Assembly (NCBI GenBank): GCA_958510875.1
Contig: CAUEHT010000005.1
Location: 496,001 to 560,000, forward strand
DNA length: 64,000 nucleotides
Source of the DNA: Endomychus coccineus
Taxonomy: Eukaryota > Arthropoda > Insecta > Coleoptera > Endomychidae
Reading direction: 5' to 3'
The notes under the pieces are model-generated. The model made no database searches. It was given only the letters and a program-made list of their open reading frames with translations, and was not told the DNA's origin. Both the position numbers and the translations under genes were made by a program. Of this stretch, positions 39,010 through 50,980 are shown in pieces; position 1 is the stretch's first letter, and each line of letters opens with the position of its first letter.

Positions 39010-40975
39010 GAGGGTAAAAATAAAAATATATGTGTTAATGTGACCTATTTCCCGAGAATTTTGTATTAAATATATATAGTTCAAAGAAGCGATATGTCGA
39101 CGTTTCGTTATATCACAAACACAGTTATCGCAAAGCGTACTACAGGCAGCTTCTTGCTCCTTCTTGGATTACTATACGTAAGTGTTCTCATCTGGATATA
39201 ACATTAGAAAAGCTATGATCAATCCATCACTGACTACCCTCACTAATGTTAAGTAAAATTTTTAGCTTTCGGACACTTTTCTGGGTAAAATGTATGATTG
39301 TCGGAACATAAAATATATTGGAAATGATTTGGAAATAGCTTATAAATCGAAGAAGTTAAATCATTATATCGTACGTTACGTTAAAGTTTTCTTCATAGGG
39401 TCCATATTTATATTAAAACTGTTTTATACTGACACCTGCAGTCATATGAACTATCAAAATTATTGACGCTATCATAACCTTGTTCCATGATAGTCCAGAG
39501 ACAGGTATTGTGATTTATAGAGCATAGTTCAATACCTCAGAGTAAACAAATAAAATATACTATGACGTCACAGGCAGATTTTGATTTCTAATTCAGTTTA
39601 CTCTGATGATGGCTACTTGGTAGTCGAAAGTTTTTCAGCATTTTAAGTGGAAAAGGAGTTATTTATAGTGGTATAGTGTATCCACAGTGTGAACTTCTTT
39701 TATAATTTCTCTAAAGATTTCGATCGAGTTACTTACATTCGTTTAATCACAAAGCTACTGGAGGTACAATAATTGTTCATTTGCTTAAATATTGGGTGCT
39801 AATTTTTGAACTAGCATTATTACATCAATAATGAACTGAAATTACCTACAATGTGTTATTTATTTGGTCATCAGAGAGTCAGTAGTATTCGAGAATTAAA
39901 TGGTCAAAGTAACGAGTTTGGATGGAAAACATGTTTTTTCACAAGGGACTGCCAAAATTGAAGTGGGAGCGAAAACATGGTTTTTGTCGGTTATAAAATA
40001 TTTTAATCTAAAAATTCAAGAATAATGGATAATTTCATTTTAGAAACTGCTATCGTATTATTCAATTCATAAATCGTGAACGTTCTATAGTTTGAATGAA
40101 AGTTTTCAATACATTTTAACGTATAAAAGTTTTTTTCTTAAGAAAATGAGACTCTTTTTCTACGTTAAGTGCTCATAAGTCTTTCTTAATCAAAATCAAA
40201 CGCTCAATGTGATAGAAAAAACATGGGGTGTTATCTTAAAAAATGTAGTTTCATGACAAGCTTACATTATTTTTACATTTTGTTACGAAAGTTTCGCAAC
40301 CTATTGAAACATTAGTAAAAGTTCTCCAATCTTAAACCTCTATAAATTTGTTTTGAATATAATCAATCAGACCCTACAAAACTTAATTAGGTTTTTAAAA
40401 TTTAATATTGTATTGTCAAACTCGCTCTTAATTTCGCCGAAGAAACGAAAAATGTAAAAAAAGTTGATTGAATTGTTGAGAAATAATAAAGTTGATATCA
40501 ACTACCGTTAACACCGAAAGCGTAGTAAGAAAATTTAAGATATTTTAGTCCTGTTTGAAAAAAGCATTCTACCAAAAATGCAAAACGATATTCCTTGTAA
40601 GTTTGGAGATACTTCTAGGGGTAGGTTGGAAAAGAAAACCCTATGTACCAGAACATGATACATTGTATTATCGAATGTGCAGTACGCGTGCGGCAATCCC
40701 CTCAATATATATAGTAAAGATTCTTGACCCACGTATGAATTAATACAAAATTCTCGGGAAATAGGTCACATTAACACATATATTTTTATTTTTACCCTCG
40801 TCTTTACGTACGTTTCGGTCTCACGACCATCATCAGAAGACTTATTAATACAATAACCTGATTACTTAGAAATACTGTAATAACACAAAGTACGTACGTT
40901 TCGGTCTCACGACCATCATCAGGACGCTTTGTGTTATTACAGTATTTCTAAGTAATCAGGTTATTGTATTAATAA

Positions 40976-41017
40976 GTCTTCTGATGATGGTCGTGAGACC
41001 GAAACGTACGTAAAGAC
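40976..41017 (+). ncRNA. hammerhead ribozyme, PLE A 5' pseudo-LTR, unit 3
   Basis: Same sequence and fold as the unit 1 motif at 31029-31070; retained although the coding part of this unit has decayed most. Confidence 0.75.
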
Positions 41018-41133
41018 GAGGGTAAAAATAAAAATATATGTGTTAATGTGACCTATTTCCCGAGAATTTTGTATTAATTCATACGTGGGTCAAGAATCTT
41101 TATTATAATTTTGGCTGGGATATAAGCCTTAAT

Positions 41134-42087
41134 ATGGAAGGAACAACCACCTTTCCTGGAGATTTGAAGGAATACGGAAAATTAATGAAGATATTAGCAA
41201 AAGAGAAGAATCGCAGAATATTTCTGGTAAGATGTAGGAGTTTGCAAGTTTTCCCAAATTTTATTATATCTAAATCATAGGAGAAAATGTTTAGCAGGTT
41301 GCAAAATAAGAAGGCTTACACAAAATTATTAAATTCGCTCCATAAAAGCTGTTTAAATTTATGCATTAAAGAAGCATGCGCGAATGTAACAGAGGTTGAA
41401 AACAAAATTAAACGCATTAAACAATCCTGTTATTTAAACTTTGATAGCAACTTTATCTCGCAATTTTTTCAAAATCAACAAAATAATTTCGAAAAAAATT
41501 TCAACAAAATAAAAGCCATACAATCTAAAAAGATAAATAATTTAATGAAAGGCATAGCTTATGAAAAACAAAATATCAATGAACAATGGTTGAAAAATCT
41601 AACCGAAACAAAAATTCCGGATGAGGTGCAGCATACGTTAAGCTTAGGTCCGAAATTTGCATTGCCTGATAACAAAAAACTGCCTATCGACAATATAGTT
41701 GCAAATTTAGAATGTGGAATCAGGAATAAAAATTTAGAAGAAAAGAATGAAATTAGAAACAAAATTTGTAACATCTTGACAAACAAGAAGAACAAACAGA
41801 AAGCAGAAGTAGGTACTGCAAAGAATCGTCTTAACTATCATACAAAAATAACAAAAGAGTTCTTAAATGCTAACCCTGAAATTTTAGTTTTGAACGCGGA
41901 TAAATGTAATAAAATCGTCATAATGCATAGAAATGACTATGAAAAGAAAATAGAAAACCTTTTAAATGATGAAACAACTTATAAAAAATTAAAATCTGAT
42001 CCTACTTTATCAATACAAAATAACATGAATAAATTGATAAATAATTGGCACAAAAATAAGATAATCCCTATTGAATTGAAAAAATAA
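41134..42087 (+). pseudogene. PLE A ORF1, unit 3, with premature stop
   Basis: The ATG at 41134 is kept, but AAATCATAG introduces a stop where units 1 and 2 have AAATCAAAG, about 48 codons in. The frame reopens at ATG 41287 for 266 residues. Several substitutions are private to this unit (NKIKRIKQ, PEILVLN, NKIVIMH). Confidence 0.85.
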
Positions 42088-43534
42088 ATTAATTTGCCAT
42101 AATGGGCTAGCACCTTATATCTATGGGCTTCCAAAACTACATAAAATTGATATACCTCTAAGACCCATTATTAGTAATATGGGAGCGCCTACTTATAATT
42201 TATCAAAATTTTTATCAAAATCGATCAATAATATAATAGGAAATAATGAATTTTATGTGAAAGACTCATGGCATTTTAATGAATTTATAAAAAATCAATC
42301 CGTACCCGTAAACCATCAACTAATTTCCTTAGACGTTGTTTCTTTATTTACAAATATACCAGTCGATTTGGCATTGAATAGCATCAAAAAACGTTGGGCA
42401 GAGATTAAAAACCACACACCTCTAGATCAATCGGAATTTATAAATGCTGTGAAGTTTTGTTTAGAATGCACTTATTTTCAGTACGGTGAACAATATTTTG
42501 GACAAATATTCGGTACAGCAATGGGATCTCCTATTTCTGCTACCATTGCTAACCTCGTTATGGAATGCCTGGAGGAATCTGTTATAAGTTCATTAGATTT
42601 TCGGCCCGTATTTTTCAAACGGTATGTAGATGATTGCCTTATGTGTGTTCCCAATGACATAATTCAGTACGTGATTAATAAATTTAACAATTTCCACTGT
42701 AAACTTCAATTTACCTGTGAAATAGAAGTTAACAAAAACATAAATTTCTTAGATATGAACATTAGGCATGATGCAGATGGAGAAATAAAAACTTCGTGGT
42801 TTACTAAAGAAGTTTGGTCTCAACGCTATCTTCACTTCAATTCCGTTGCACCAACTTGTTATAAAAAAAGCGTCATAAACAGTCTTACAGACCGCGCGGT
42901 TAAATTGTCCCACCCAGAGGAACGTCCCAAAAATCTAAAAATTGTTCGTAATACACTGGAATTGAATGGCTACCCAAAAACTTTTTTCAATCCTATTATT
43001 AAAGAGAGAATAAACAAAATTTATAATGGATCGTCATATAAAAATAACGTAAAAGGTAATTCAGACAATTATATAACTTTACCATACATTCCGGAGACCT
43101 CAGAGAAAATTAAGAAATGTTTGAAAAAGTATGATATAAACGTAGCGCATAAACCTACTAACTGTGTTGGGAAATATTTTTCAAATCTAAAACCTGTAAT
43201 TCCTAAAGATAAACAAACCCACACAGTATACAAATTAAATTGTTTAGATTGTGATGGGACCTATACTGGTATCTCTAAACAATATTTACAAAAAAGAATG
43301 TATGGCCATAAGTATAGCACAAGAAACAAAAACTTAGAAAATTCCACCGCGCTTGCTAAACATTGCTTTGATTATAACCATCAATTTGATTACAAGAATG
43401 TTAATATTTTAACTAAGGAAACCAATTATTATAAAAGATCTATTCTGGAGATGATTCATATAAAACGTGACTCCAAGTCTGTTAATCATAGGAGTGACGT
43501 TCAAACACTAAGTCATACTAATTTAATTAATTAA
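42080..43534 (+). pseudogene. PLE A ORF2 (RT plus GIY-YIG), unit 3
   Basis: Retains LDVVSLFTNIP, GTAMGSPIS and YVDDCLM. Changes include MECLEES for MERLEEF, a HFNSVAPTCYKK segment, and loss of two residues near the C-terminus by a 6-bp deletion. It has an internal ATG at 42179 created by ATA to ATG. The frame break with ORF1 is the same as in the other units. Confidence 0.85.
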
Positions 43535-43935
43535 TATTCTTGCAAATTCCTACTTACGTCCTTATAATGCAAAAGTTTACTTTAGGTAGAATTGTCTAAA
43601 GTATTTCTCAGAGGCCAGAGACCTTCTTTTATCACCTAATAAATTATGACATCTGGCGCTTAAATGAACACTTGAGATGGTCTCGTCTGTTAGCAAAGAG
43701 GATAGAACTCTTTGTCTGTTAGTCTCTCGCAGACATTTATGAAATGTGTTCGTATTTATTGATGATTCTACTTAATAGTGGATTTTTAATTTTTACGCTG
43801 CAACATTGCTGTGTTATAGTTCCGTTTTCATGTTTCCGTTCGTTTCGCGACGTTGGCATTTAAACGAAATTTGTGCGATAAGGACGCTTTGTGTTATTAC
43901 AGTATTTCTAAGTAATCAGGTTATTGTATTAATAA

Positions 43936-43977
43936 GTCTTCTGATGATGGTCGTGAGACCGAAACGTACGTAAAGAC
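43936..43977 (+). ncRNA. hammerhead ribozyme, PLE A 3' pseudo-LTR, unit 3
   Basis: Same sequence and fold as the unit 1 motif at 33995-34036. Confidence 0.75.
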
Positions 43978-44149
43978 GAGGGTAAAAATAAAAATATATG
44001 TGTTAATGTGACCTATTTCCCGAGAATTTTGTATTAAATATATATAGTTCAAAGAAGCGATATGTCGACGTTTCGTTATATCACAAACACAGTTATCGCA
44101 AAGCGTACTACAGGCAGCTTCTTGCTCCTTCTTGGATTACTATACGTAA

Positions 44150-45420
44150 GTGTTCTCATCTGGATATAACATTAGAAAAGCTATGATCAATCCATCACTG
44201 ACTACCCTCACTAATGTTAAGTAAAATTTTTAGCTTTCGGACACTTTTCTGGGTAAAATGTATGATTGTCGGAACATAAAATATATTGGAAATGATTTGG
44301 AAATAGCTTATAAATCGAAGAAGTTAAATCATTATATCGTACGTTACGTTAAAGTTTTCTTCATAGGGTCCATATTTATATTAAAACTGTTTTATACTGA
44401 CACCTGCAGTCATATGAACTATCAAAATTATTGACGCTATCATAACCTTGTTCCATGATAGTCCAGAGACAGGTATTGTGATTTATAGAGCATAGTTCAA
44501 TACCTCAGAGTAAACAAATAAAATATACTATGACGTCACAGCGATCACGTCACTGGAATCTCAAAATGCAGGTTGAATAAATGAGTGGTAAAACGAAGCA
44601 ATTCTTATTTTCACCACTTCAGAGCGATTTGCAAAATATCAAACTCGTACGACCGAAAGGAACGAGGCAATCTCTCCACAATGGTTTATGCACACACAGG
44701 CAGTCATCTCAAAAATAGTGTAGATCGATTCAGAAATGCTCAATACAGATATATCTGCGTAAACCTGGAAAAATTTCGTTGTCTCGATTCCAATATTATG
44801 TAAGTAATTCCCTCATAATTACTACGTATAGTTGGGAAAGTAAAAATATATTTCAAAATCAGAATAACAATTTTACTTGCATAAGCAATATAGCACCAAA
44901 TAAGTTTTTAACTTTCAGTTCACCTGTAATTTTTCAGAATAAAGTAATAAATTTAGTAAACACCTTATCAAAATATTCATGAAAAGGTTTCAATTTTAAA
45001 ATTGAATAGAATCGAAATAGAATCAACCATTAATTCATCTACACTCAAATAAAATAACTATTAAAAGTTCGATTTTCACTAGTTTAATAAATAAATGTAA
45101 CTAGTTTTGCTAACACTGTAGCTTCATCGAACAAATATTATAAAGTACCTATAGCTACATTTATTTATTAAACTAGTGAAAAAATCTTTTTTAATTTAAT
45201 TCCATTTCACTCTGCTTCGTTATGAAATTACATATTTGGTGAACTATTTTGAAATATTTAATTAAGCTATCAAACTCTTTAGTTATGTAGTTAAGCATAA
45301 TTACTTGTTCACTTTCACCCATAATGTCTACAAATATATATGAGAATATCAAATATTTATGTTTGTGAACTTTTTTATGCAAAAAAATAACGATTGTATG
45401 CTGAGAAATGTGCATCTTAT
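44150..45420. repeat. old segmental duplicate, copy B
   Basis: Counterpart of 25100-27290. Its first ~390 bp form the right end of tandem unit 3, so the tandem duplication's right breakpoint lies inside this old duplicate (at 44541). It lacks the AGAAAGCGAG repeats of copy A and contains a small palindrome absent there. Confidence 0.75.
45074..45182. mobile_element. 109-bp palindromic MITE-like insertion
   Basis: Perfect 27-bp inverted arms (45074-45100 and 45156-45182) begin TTTTCACTAGTTTAATAAAT. A 55-bp centre separates them. The insertion interrupts the old duplicate relative to copy A. Confidence 0.75.
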
Positions 45421-47165
45421 TACTAGCTTCATATTAACTTCATTAATATTACTTATAATGTTTTATTACAGAAATAAACATTTGAGTATCAATTTAGATT
45501 GTACATAAATAGAACAAATTCAGCCTGAATCAAGTCCTGAACGGAATTGTTTGCCAGAGAGTTAGGTGCGACCAACTTGTGTGTTTCATCCAGATGATAG
45601 AACGAAATTATTTTATTATACTAGAATTGTGCACAAATATATATGTTTAGATGTGTAAAAGAGAATTAGTTACTAGTTGAAATATTTAATCGTGGAAAAG
45701 TGCATTAGTTGAGGAAATATCTGGGAGAAATTTTATTGAGGTTTTCAATTTGAAAGGATGTTAGATTCCTTGGTTTTGAAATAATGTCTTGTAACGAATA
45801 TTAATGTCGAAAAACGTTATGTGTAGAAACGAATGCCAATTTCTCATGAGATATTTGAATCGGTCCGCTATTAACATTGAAAGGATGAAAAGAATGCGCT
45901 ATGAGGCTGCAATAAAAAAAAAACTATTCATTCTATACCGTCTTCTATATGATTCAACCGATCAGTTGTTGTATATATTTTAAACTGGTTTCTCACTAGA
46001 CTCGCAACATTCAAGCTTCTTGATCTTATACCCTCAATAACGTTATAGCAGAGTAACTTTGCAAGTTAGCGGTTTCGGAGTTCTATATACATATATATTT
46101 GCTTTTATTTGATTCAAGTTTGTGCTCGATTAAGTTATTTTTCATGAATGGTAGATGAGAGCACGCGATATAATGAGATTCTATGTAAAATAGGTCGAAA
46201 TGAGGGAAGAAAATACATAAAATATGCATAAGCTCAAAACATTCAACTCGTATCTTATATCTTCAATGATTAAAATCACCAATATAAAATTACTGTAATA
46301 TCAAATATACCCAAAAACAGAATTAAGTTGAGTAACGTGAATTCGTAGTTCGACAACGAAGAAGAAAGATAAACAAACAACAACAAAGGGAAATTAACTT
46401 CCACTTGTTGATTATAGATTTATCATTCCGATTTTCATGTTTGTCGTCAAAACTGCTTGAAATTGCATATTTCTGAAGTAACAATATGAAATGGAAAAAA
46501 ACTATTGGCACAGGAATTTCAAGTTCTTCAACAAGTGGAATATAATAATATGAATGAGGATCTAGCTCTATTGGTGGACGGAAATCCACTAATAAGGGGG
46601 AGCTGTGAAAGTAAATGTCTGAAACATGATTGATAAAAATTTCATTGACAATCTGCTTGTATACTAAAACATCTAATTTATTTTACTCCTACATGGCACC
46701 TTATAGAATAATTCCATACATGGTCACAATTATAAGTGTTAATATTGTTGAAAATTGTCGTGATATATATCTTACACTTTTTGAAGTAAACCACTTGTTC
46801 GTGAGGTAGACGTAAATTACCGAAAGTATCATAATAGAAAACTATGAGCAGTGAGTGCCTCCATTGTCTTAACTATCTAAATTAACTATTCTACACTCGT
46901 TTTTCCGCGGTCCGTCAGATGATCATGAATAAAGATGTGGCACATTAGTATAAGTGAAGGCAAATTTCATAATAAATCTAACATTCACCATACAACACAT
47001 GTCCTACTATACAACTGAATAATAAAGCTTTACTCCAATCAGAATTCACAAAGTACTACCTGGGAAGGCAACTACTGCATCGTAGACTTACTTGGACTTA
47101 CTTACTTACATATTTAATAAACTTGAACAACTTGAACTGGAGCTGAATAATCTATATTGACTATT
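45421..47165. other. no recognised gene; one unassigned minus-strand ORF
   Basis: AT-rich. The minus-strand ORF 46323-46589 (88 residues, starting MDFRPPIELDPHSYYYIPLV) is less repetitive than other background ORFs and is preceded on its strand by a CTTTCACAG-like acceptor. It could be an exon or transposon scrap. I recognise no domain. Confidence 0.3.
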
Positions 47166-47169
47166 AGGG

Positions 47170-47420
47170 AGAAAAGTTCATTCACAGTTATCACTAGAAG
47201 ACAAACTCTACAAAACTATTCTTAAACTTGTGTGGACGTACGGCACCCAGGTGTGGGGTAGTGCTAGAGAATCGAACATGAACATTCTTCAAAGATTTCA
47301 TTCGAAGACTCCAAGAATGATTGTCAACGCTCCGAAGTACTTAACCAATGGAGTATAATCCATCGCGACTTAAACATAAATTCTGTTCGCGTGGTTTCTG
47401 CTTGCAGTGTTGAATACTAA
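47170..47420 (+). pseudogene. Jockey-clade non-LTR retrotransposon 3' coding fragment
   Basis: The frame at 47185 reads QLSLEDKLYKTILKLVWTYG, then TQVWGSA, then ILQRFHSKTPRMIVNAPKYL, then a stop. A second frame gives HRDLNINSVRV. This order (KxxLYKTILKPIWTYGxQLWG - ILQRFQSKxLRxIxxAPWYV - IHRDLxIxxV) is the conserved region after the RT of Jockey-type LINEs in insects. 5' truncation is typical. A frameshift and a stop show it is dead. Confidence 0.8.
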
Positions 47421-48289
47421 AACGCCTGGATGTTCGCCCAAATACAATAATGAAGTCAACGTGCTAGACAAAAGTAGACAAAAGCATGGAAGTGTGTAGG
47501 CGTAGATATACGAGTACACCCCTCGATCTAGCATATAGATTTCTAGATTGCTGTTTGATTATTCTACCAAACCAGACAGCTTTGCTAATAGTAATAGCTA
47601 AATGTACAGGCTGTTCCAAATTCGAGCCACATCATTGGGTTCACGGAAACTATGAGATACGAATATTGTTAAATTGAGGTAAATTTGTGCATTTTGATGC
47701 TTAACAAAATGTCGCTTGGAAAAATATTACGAAAACTTCCGAAGATATTCGAAAATAACAGAAATTCTACAATTTTTTTTTATTTCTCCCTGACTTTATT
47801 TGAAATGATATCTCAAAATACATGACACTTTAATATTGTAACTTTTCCCTCCTACAAGATGACGTTGCCAAATATAAAATCCGACGTTTCGGCTTATGGA
47901 AATCAACATCAACTTTATTTTTTTAAATACGGACCTGGAATTTTTATCTTTTATTTAGAATCCTCTTTGTATTTTAAGCAGATCGACATATCACATGTTT
48001 AAATTTTATAACGTTTTGACGTCAAAAATTCACATTGAAATAATATCATAGTCTTGTTTTTAACAAAAATTCATAAATTGTTTTATCACTACTATTTATT
48101 ATAGAAATCAATTCTTGTCATATACTCATTTAAATTATCAATATATTGTATGGACATATAATAATATATTAAGTTTAAACAACGGCAATAATTACTTAGT
48201 TACCTACCTATACGCAATTCATTGATAATAAACTATGTCTAATAATTAATTACGTTTCAATTTATAAGACACAAACTAAAAATAATACC
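47421..48289. other. AT-rich spacer
   Basis: No convincing gene. CAGGCTGTTCCAAATTCGAG at 47609-47628 resembles the start of some insect DNA transposons, but no matching end was found. GACGTTTCGGCTTATGG at 47883 resembles a PLE terminus scrap. Confidence 0.4.
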
Positions 48290-48533
48290 CTGTTGTCCCT
48301 GCACCTCAATATATTTCCGTACCCTTCTGCGCATATATCATTTAGGGTATTTTCAAATACTTTTCAAATAACCCCAAAGGAAATAAACCAGCGGCGAAAG
48401 ATCTGAGGTTCTAGCTGACCAGAGCACAACCCCTTGATATCCAATCCACTGGTTAGGGAAAATTTAATTCAGAGAACGAGTCTATTCCTTCCATTATGCA
48501 CCGTCCCTGTTGCAACCACAAACCCCTAAGAAC
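48290..48533 (-). pseudogene. mariner-like transposase, C-terminal part
   Basis: Minus-strand frames give WLQQGRC (cf. FQQDGAPxH of the family), NFP.PVDW, then WSARTSDLSPLVYFLWGYLK, the third acidic motif of the DDE/D triad (D conserved in TSDLSP; the usual second D replaced by V). Several frameshifts are present. It is the downstream half of the pseudogene at 50257-50980; the PLE at 48546-50244 lies between. Confidence 0.75.
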
Positions 48534-48545
48534 ATTAAGAGGTTC
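48534..48545. repeat. target site duplication, left
   Basis: ATTAAGAGGTTC, identical to 50245-50256. With one copy plus the intervening element removed, the transposase frame reads straight through (...VLENEPLN-VLRGLW...). Confidence 0.9.
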
Positions 48546-48796
48546 TTCGGAAGTTGGAGAATAAAACTCAAATTTTACACAAAACTTTTAACATTTAATT
48601 TAAAAATGCTGACAAATTGTTTCACCACACTGTGGCATTATCAAAGCGAGGAGTTATCAACTAAAGCTAAATCTAAAAGTATGTCCTTAAATATCAGGGA
48701 TCAGAATGTGGTACAAACTGAGGGATGGGGGTGGATAATGGTGGGAGTATGTTTACAAAATTGTTAACAAGCGGTGAATTATATGTGTCGATTTGA

Positions 48797-49033
48797 TCAT
48801 TTTAATATTACATTATTATTGTTTTTTGAGTGTTTCAATATTTCTATGGATTCTAATATATTAAGTTTATGTCCTTTTTCCTGAATATGTAGAATATCAG
48901 GATTAAGAGTGAAATTGTGGTTATGTTGTAACAAGTGATTTGCGTAATTAGAGTCTTCTCTTTTGAGCCTGTAACTTCTCAAATGTTCATTGAACCTTAC
49001 GCTGAAACTGCGTCCAGTTTGTCCTATGTACAA
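48797..49033 (-). pseudogene. PLE GIY-YIG fragment, left half of foldback
   Basis: The minus strand reads MYIGQTGRSFSVRFNEHLRS, then DSNYANHLLQHNHNF and HKLNILESIEILKH. The YIG motif, the Arg and the Glu of the C-terminal helix are intact. The frame continues upstream as a linker with RLRCDDCIAL just before YIG. Confidence 0.8.
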
Positions 49034-49389
49034 AGCAATACAGTCATCACATCTCAGTCTGTAAACTCCAGATTTCTTTAAGTTATCTTCTTTAGATTTC
49101 TAGTTATTAATATACGAGCATAGGTTATTTTTTGTTTTAAAGGCGACGTTTTTATTCTGTTTTTTAAGGAATTGAGACATTTTTAGTAAATGTTTACCTA
49201 CCCAAATATATTAGACATGTGAAATTTGATTTTGTTTTATTATTAATTTGCGGATAAATTATGCTTAAGGCTTTTTTATTGAGTTTATTTTGGAGTATTT
49301 CATTAATTATCTTGACATAACCGTTATTTTTGGCAATATGTATGATTCTGTTTAATTCTAAATCTTTACTTAATGGGACATTAATTAAT

Positions 49390-49969
49390 CATTTAGAATT
49401 AAACAGAATCATAGATATTGCCAAAAATAACGGTTATAATGTCAAGATAATTAATAAAATACTCCAAAATAAACTCAATAAAAAATCCTTAAGCATAATT
49501 TATCCGCAAATTAATAATAATACAAAATCAAATTTCACATGTCTAACATATTTAGGTAAACATTCACTAAAAATATCTCAATTCCTAAAAAAACAAAATA
49601 AAAACGTCGCTTTTAAAACCAAAAAATAACCTATGCTCGTATATTAATAACTCGAAATCTAACAAAGATAACTTAAAGAAATCTGGAGTTTACAGACGAC
49701 TGAGATGTGATGACTGTAGTGCTTTCTACATAGGACAAACTGGACGCAGTTTCAGCGTAAGGTTCAATAAACATTTGAGAAGTTACAGGCTCAAAAAAGA
49801 AGACTCTAATTACGCAAATCACCTGTTAGAACATAACCACAATTTCACTTTTAGTCCTGATATTCTACATATTCAGGAAAAAGGACATAAACTCAATATA
49901 TTAGAATCCATAGAAATATTGAAACACTCAAAAAACAATAATAATGTAATATTAAATGATCAAATATAA
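49390..49969 (+). pseudogene. PLE linker plus GIY-YIG fragment, right half of foldback
   Basis: The plus frame 49330-49629 (HLELNRIIDIAKNNGYNVKI, then LTYLGKHSLKISQFLKKQNK) is the RT-nuclease linker of a PLE. After a stop the GIY-YIG part follows: CDDCSAFYIGQTGRSFSVRF, then YANHLLEHNHNF and LNILESIEILKH to 49969. The first ORF codons (before ~49390) come from the left half read antisense. Confidence 0.8.
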
Positions 49970-50244
49970 TTCACCGCTTGTTAACAATTTTGTAAATACA
50001 CTCCCACCATTATTCAACCCCATCCCTCAATTTGTACCACACTCTGATCCCTAATATTTAAGGACATAGTTTAGATTTACCTTCAGTTGATAACTCCTTG
50101 CTTTGAAAATGCCACAGTGTGGTGAAACAATTTGTCAGCATTTTTAAATTAAATGTTGAAAGTCTTGTGTAAAATTTGAGTTTTATTCTCCAACTTCCGA
50201 AGTATTATGAATTTACACTACGTAAACGCCGAAACCATAGATAT

Positions 50245-50256
50245 ATTAAGAGGTTC
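50245..50256. repeat. target site duplication, right
   Basis: ATTAAGAGGTTC, directly after the element end CCGAAACCATAGATAT. Confidence 0.9.
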
Positions 50257-50980
50257 GTTTTCAAGAACGTCTGGTATATACGGGTGAATTAAATCTAAAT
50301 TATAGTTCATAATTTAAATTACCCTCGTAAATAAGAGACTCCAGAATTCGATTCCTGTAAATTCCAACCCAAACATTAAAATCATTATCAACCTGAACCT
50401 CTTGCTTCGCGGCTTTGTCGCGGGTTTACGACAGGATAATAATGTTCATTATTCTGATTAAAGAGCCCGTTTGTTGAGAAGTTGCATTCATCACACTGAA
50501 TTATTTTGTTTCAAAAATCTTGAGCGATTCTCACTTAGACAATTGCAAAACTTAGTTTTCTATCGCTATCTCCAGGCCTAAGTTCTGGATATGTAGTTTA
50601 TAAAGGCGATAGTGGTTTTTTCTTAACACTGTATGGATACGTGTGGCTGGCAAACTCAGTTCTTGAGAACATTTCCTGGTTGAACCTTGCGGATTTTCGG
50701 TAACTGTGATCAAAGCTCCGAAAATTGTTATTATAAAGTAGTCCCAACTTACTGCATTAGTAATACCCAGCTCAGGTTCAGCATCCATTGGATTTCCATA
50801 TAAATTTCGAGGTATACCAAAGCTCCCATAGTGGTTAGGATGTCTATTCATCATACCAAAATAACTATAATGTGGTTGGTGGCGGTCTGGATACTGCACA
50901 TTATATTTTTCGCATCGATAGTTGCGAATTTCTATGCAGAGAATAGTAAAATCTAAGCATATTGCGTTTTCCTGCATTGC
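50257..50980 (-). pseudogene. mariner-like transposase, N-terminal and first catalytic part
   Basis: The minus strand from 50977 reads YPDRHQPHYSYFGMMNRHPN, then SFGIPRNLYGNP, NPQGSTRKCSQELSLPATRI and LRKNHYRLYKLHIQ. This is the paired HTH region of an insect mariner-like transposase. Downstream frames give IIQCDEC (first catalytic Asp region, WTDE in relatives), FSTNGLFNQNNEHYY and FNVWVGIYRN. It stops being readable at the target duplication at 50256 and resumes at 48533. Confidence 0.8.

Larger units (their letters stand above)
35741..39068 (+). mobile_element. Penelope-like element family A, unit 2
   Basis: Same architecture and same flanking AATATATATAG as unit 1. Identical flanks in every unit show that the copies arose by segmental duplication, not by separate insertions. 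Confidence 0.92.
34601..39573 (+). repeat. tandem segmental unit 2 (4,973 bp), chimeric
   Basis: Left of about unit position 1,400 it matches unit 3 where units 1 and 3 differ (GTTACGAAAG, ATTAGGTTT, CATAAGTC, ATTAATAAG). From about position 1,700 onward it matches unit 1 (TCAAAGGAGAATATG, CTGTAAGCAAAG, ATAAGTACGC). It has one private deletion (GTTGAATC in place of GTTGATATC near 35520). Confidence 0.95.
40715..44036 (+). mobile_element. Penelope-like element family A, unit 3
   Basis: Same architecture as units 1 and 2. The coding part has additional damage (early ORF1 stop, 6-bp deletion in ORF2). The start of its 3' pseudo-LTR reads AAGGACGC where units 1 and 2 have AAGTACGC. Confidence 0.92.
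39574..44541 (+). repeat. tandem segmental unit 3 (4,968 bp)
   Basis: Last copy. It differs from units 1 and 2 mainly in the PLE coding part: an early stop in ORF1 (AAATCATAG), several substitutions and a 6-bp in-frame deletion near the ORF2 end. It runs directly into unduplicated sequence at CACAGCGATCACGTCAC. Confidence 0.95.
48546..50244. mobile_element. foldback Penelope-like element (family E)
   Basis: Two 3' coding ends of one PLE lie head to head. The minus-strand copy runs 48546-49364 and the plus-strand copy about 49390-50205, ~90% complementary, with a 25-bp centre near 49365-49389. The right copy is ~40 bp longer at its outer end. One perfect 12-bp target duplication surrounds the whole, so both halves entered as one insertion or were made during insertion. 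RT catalytic motifs are absent. Confidence 0.88.
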
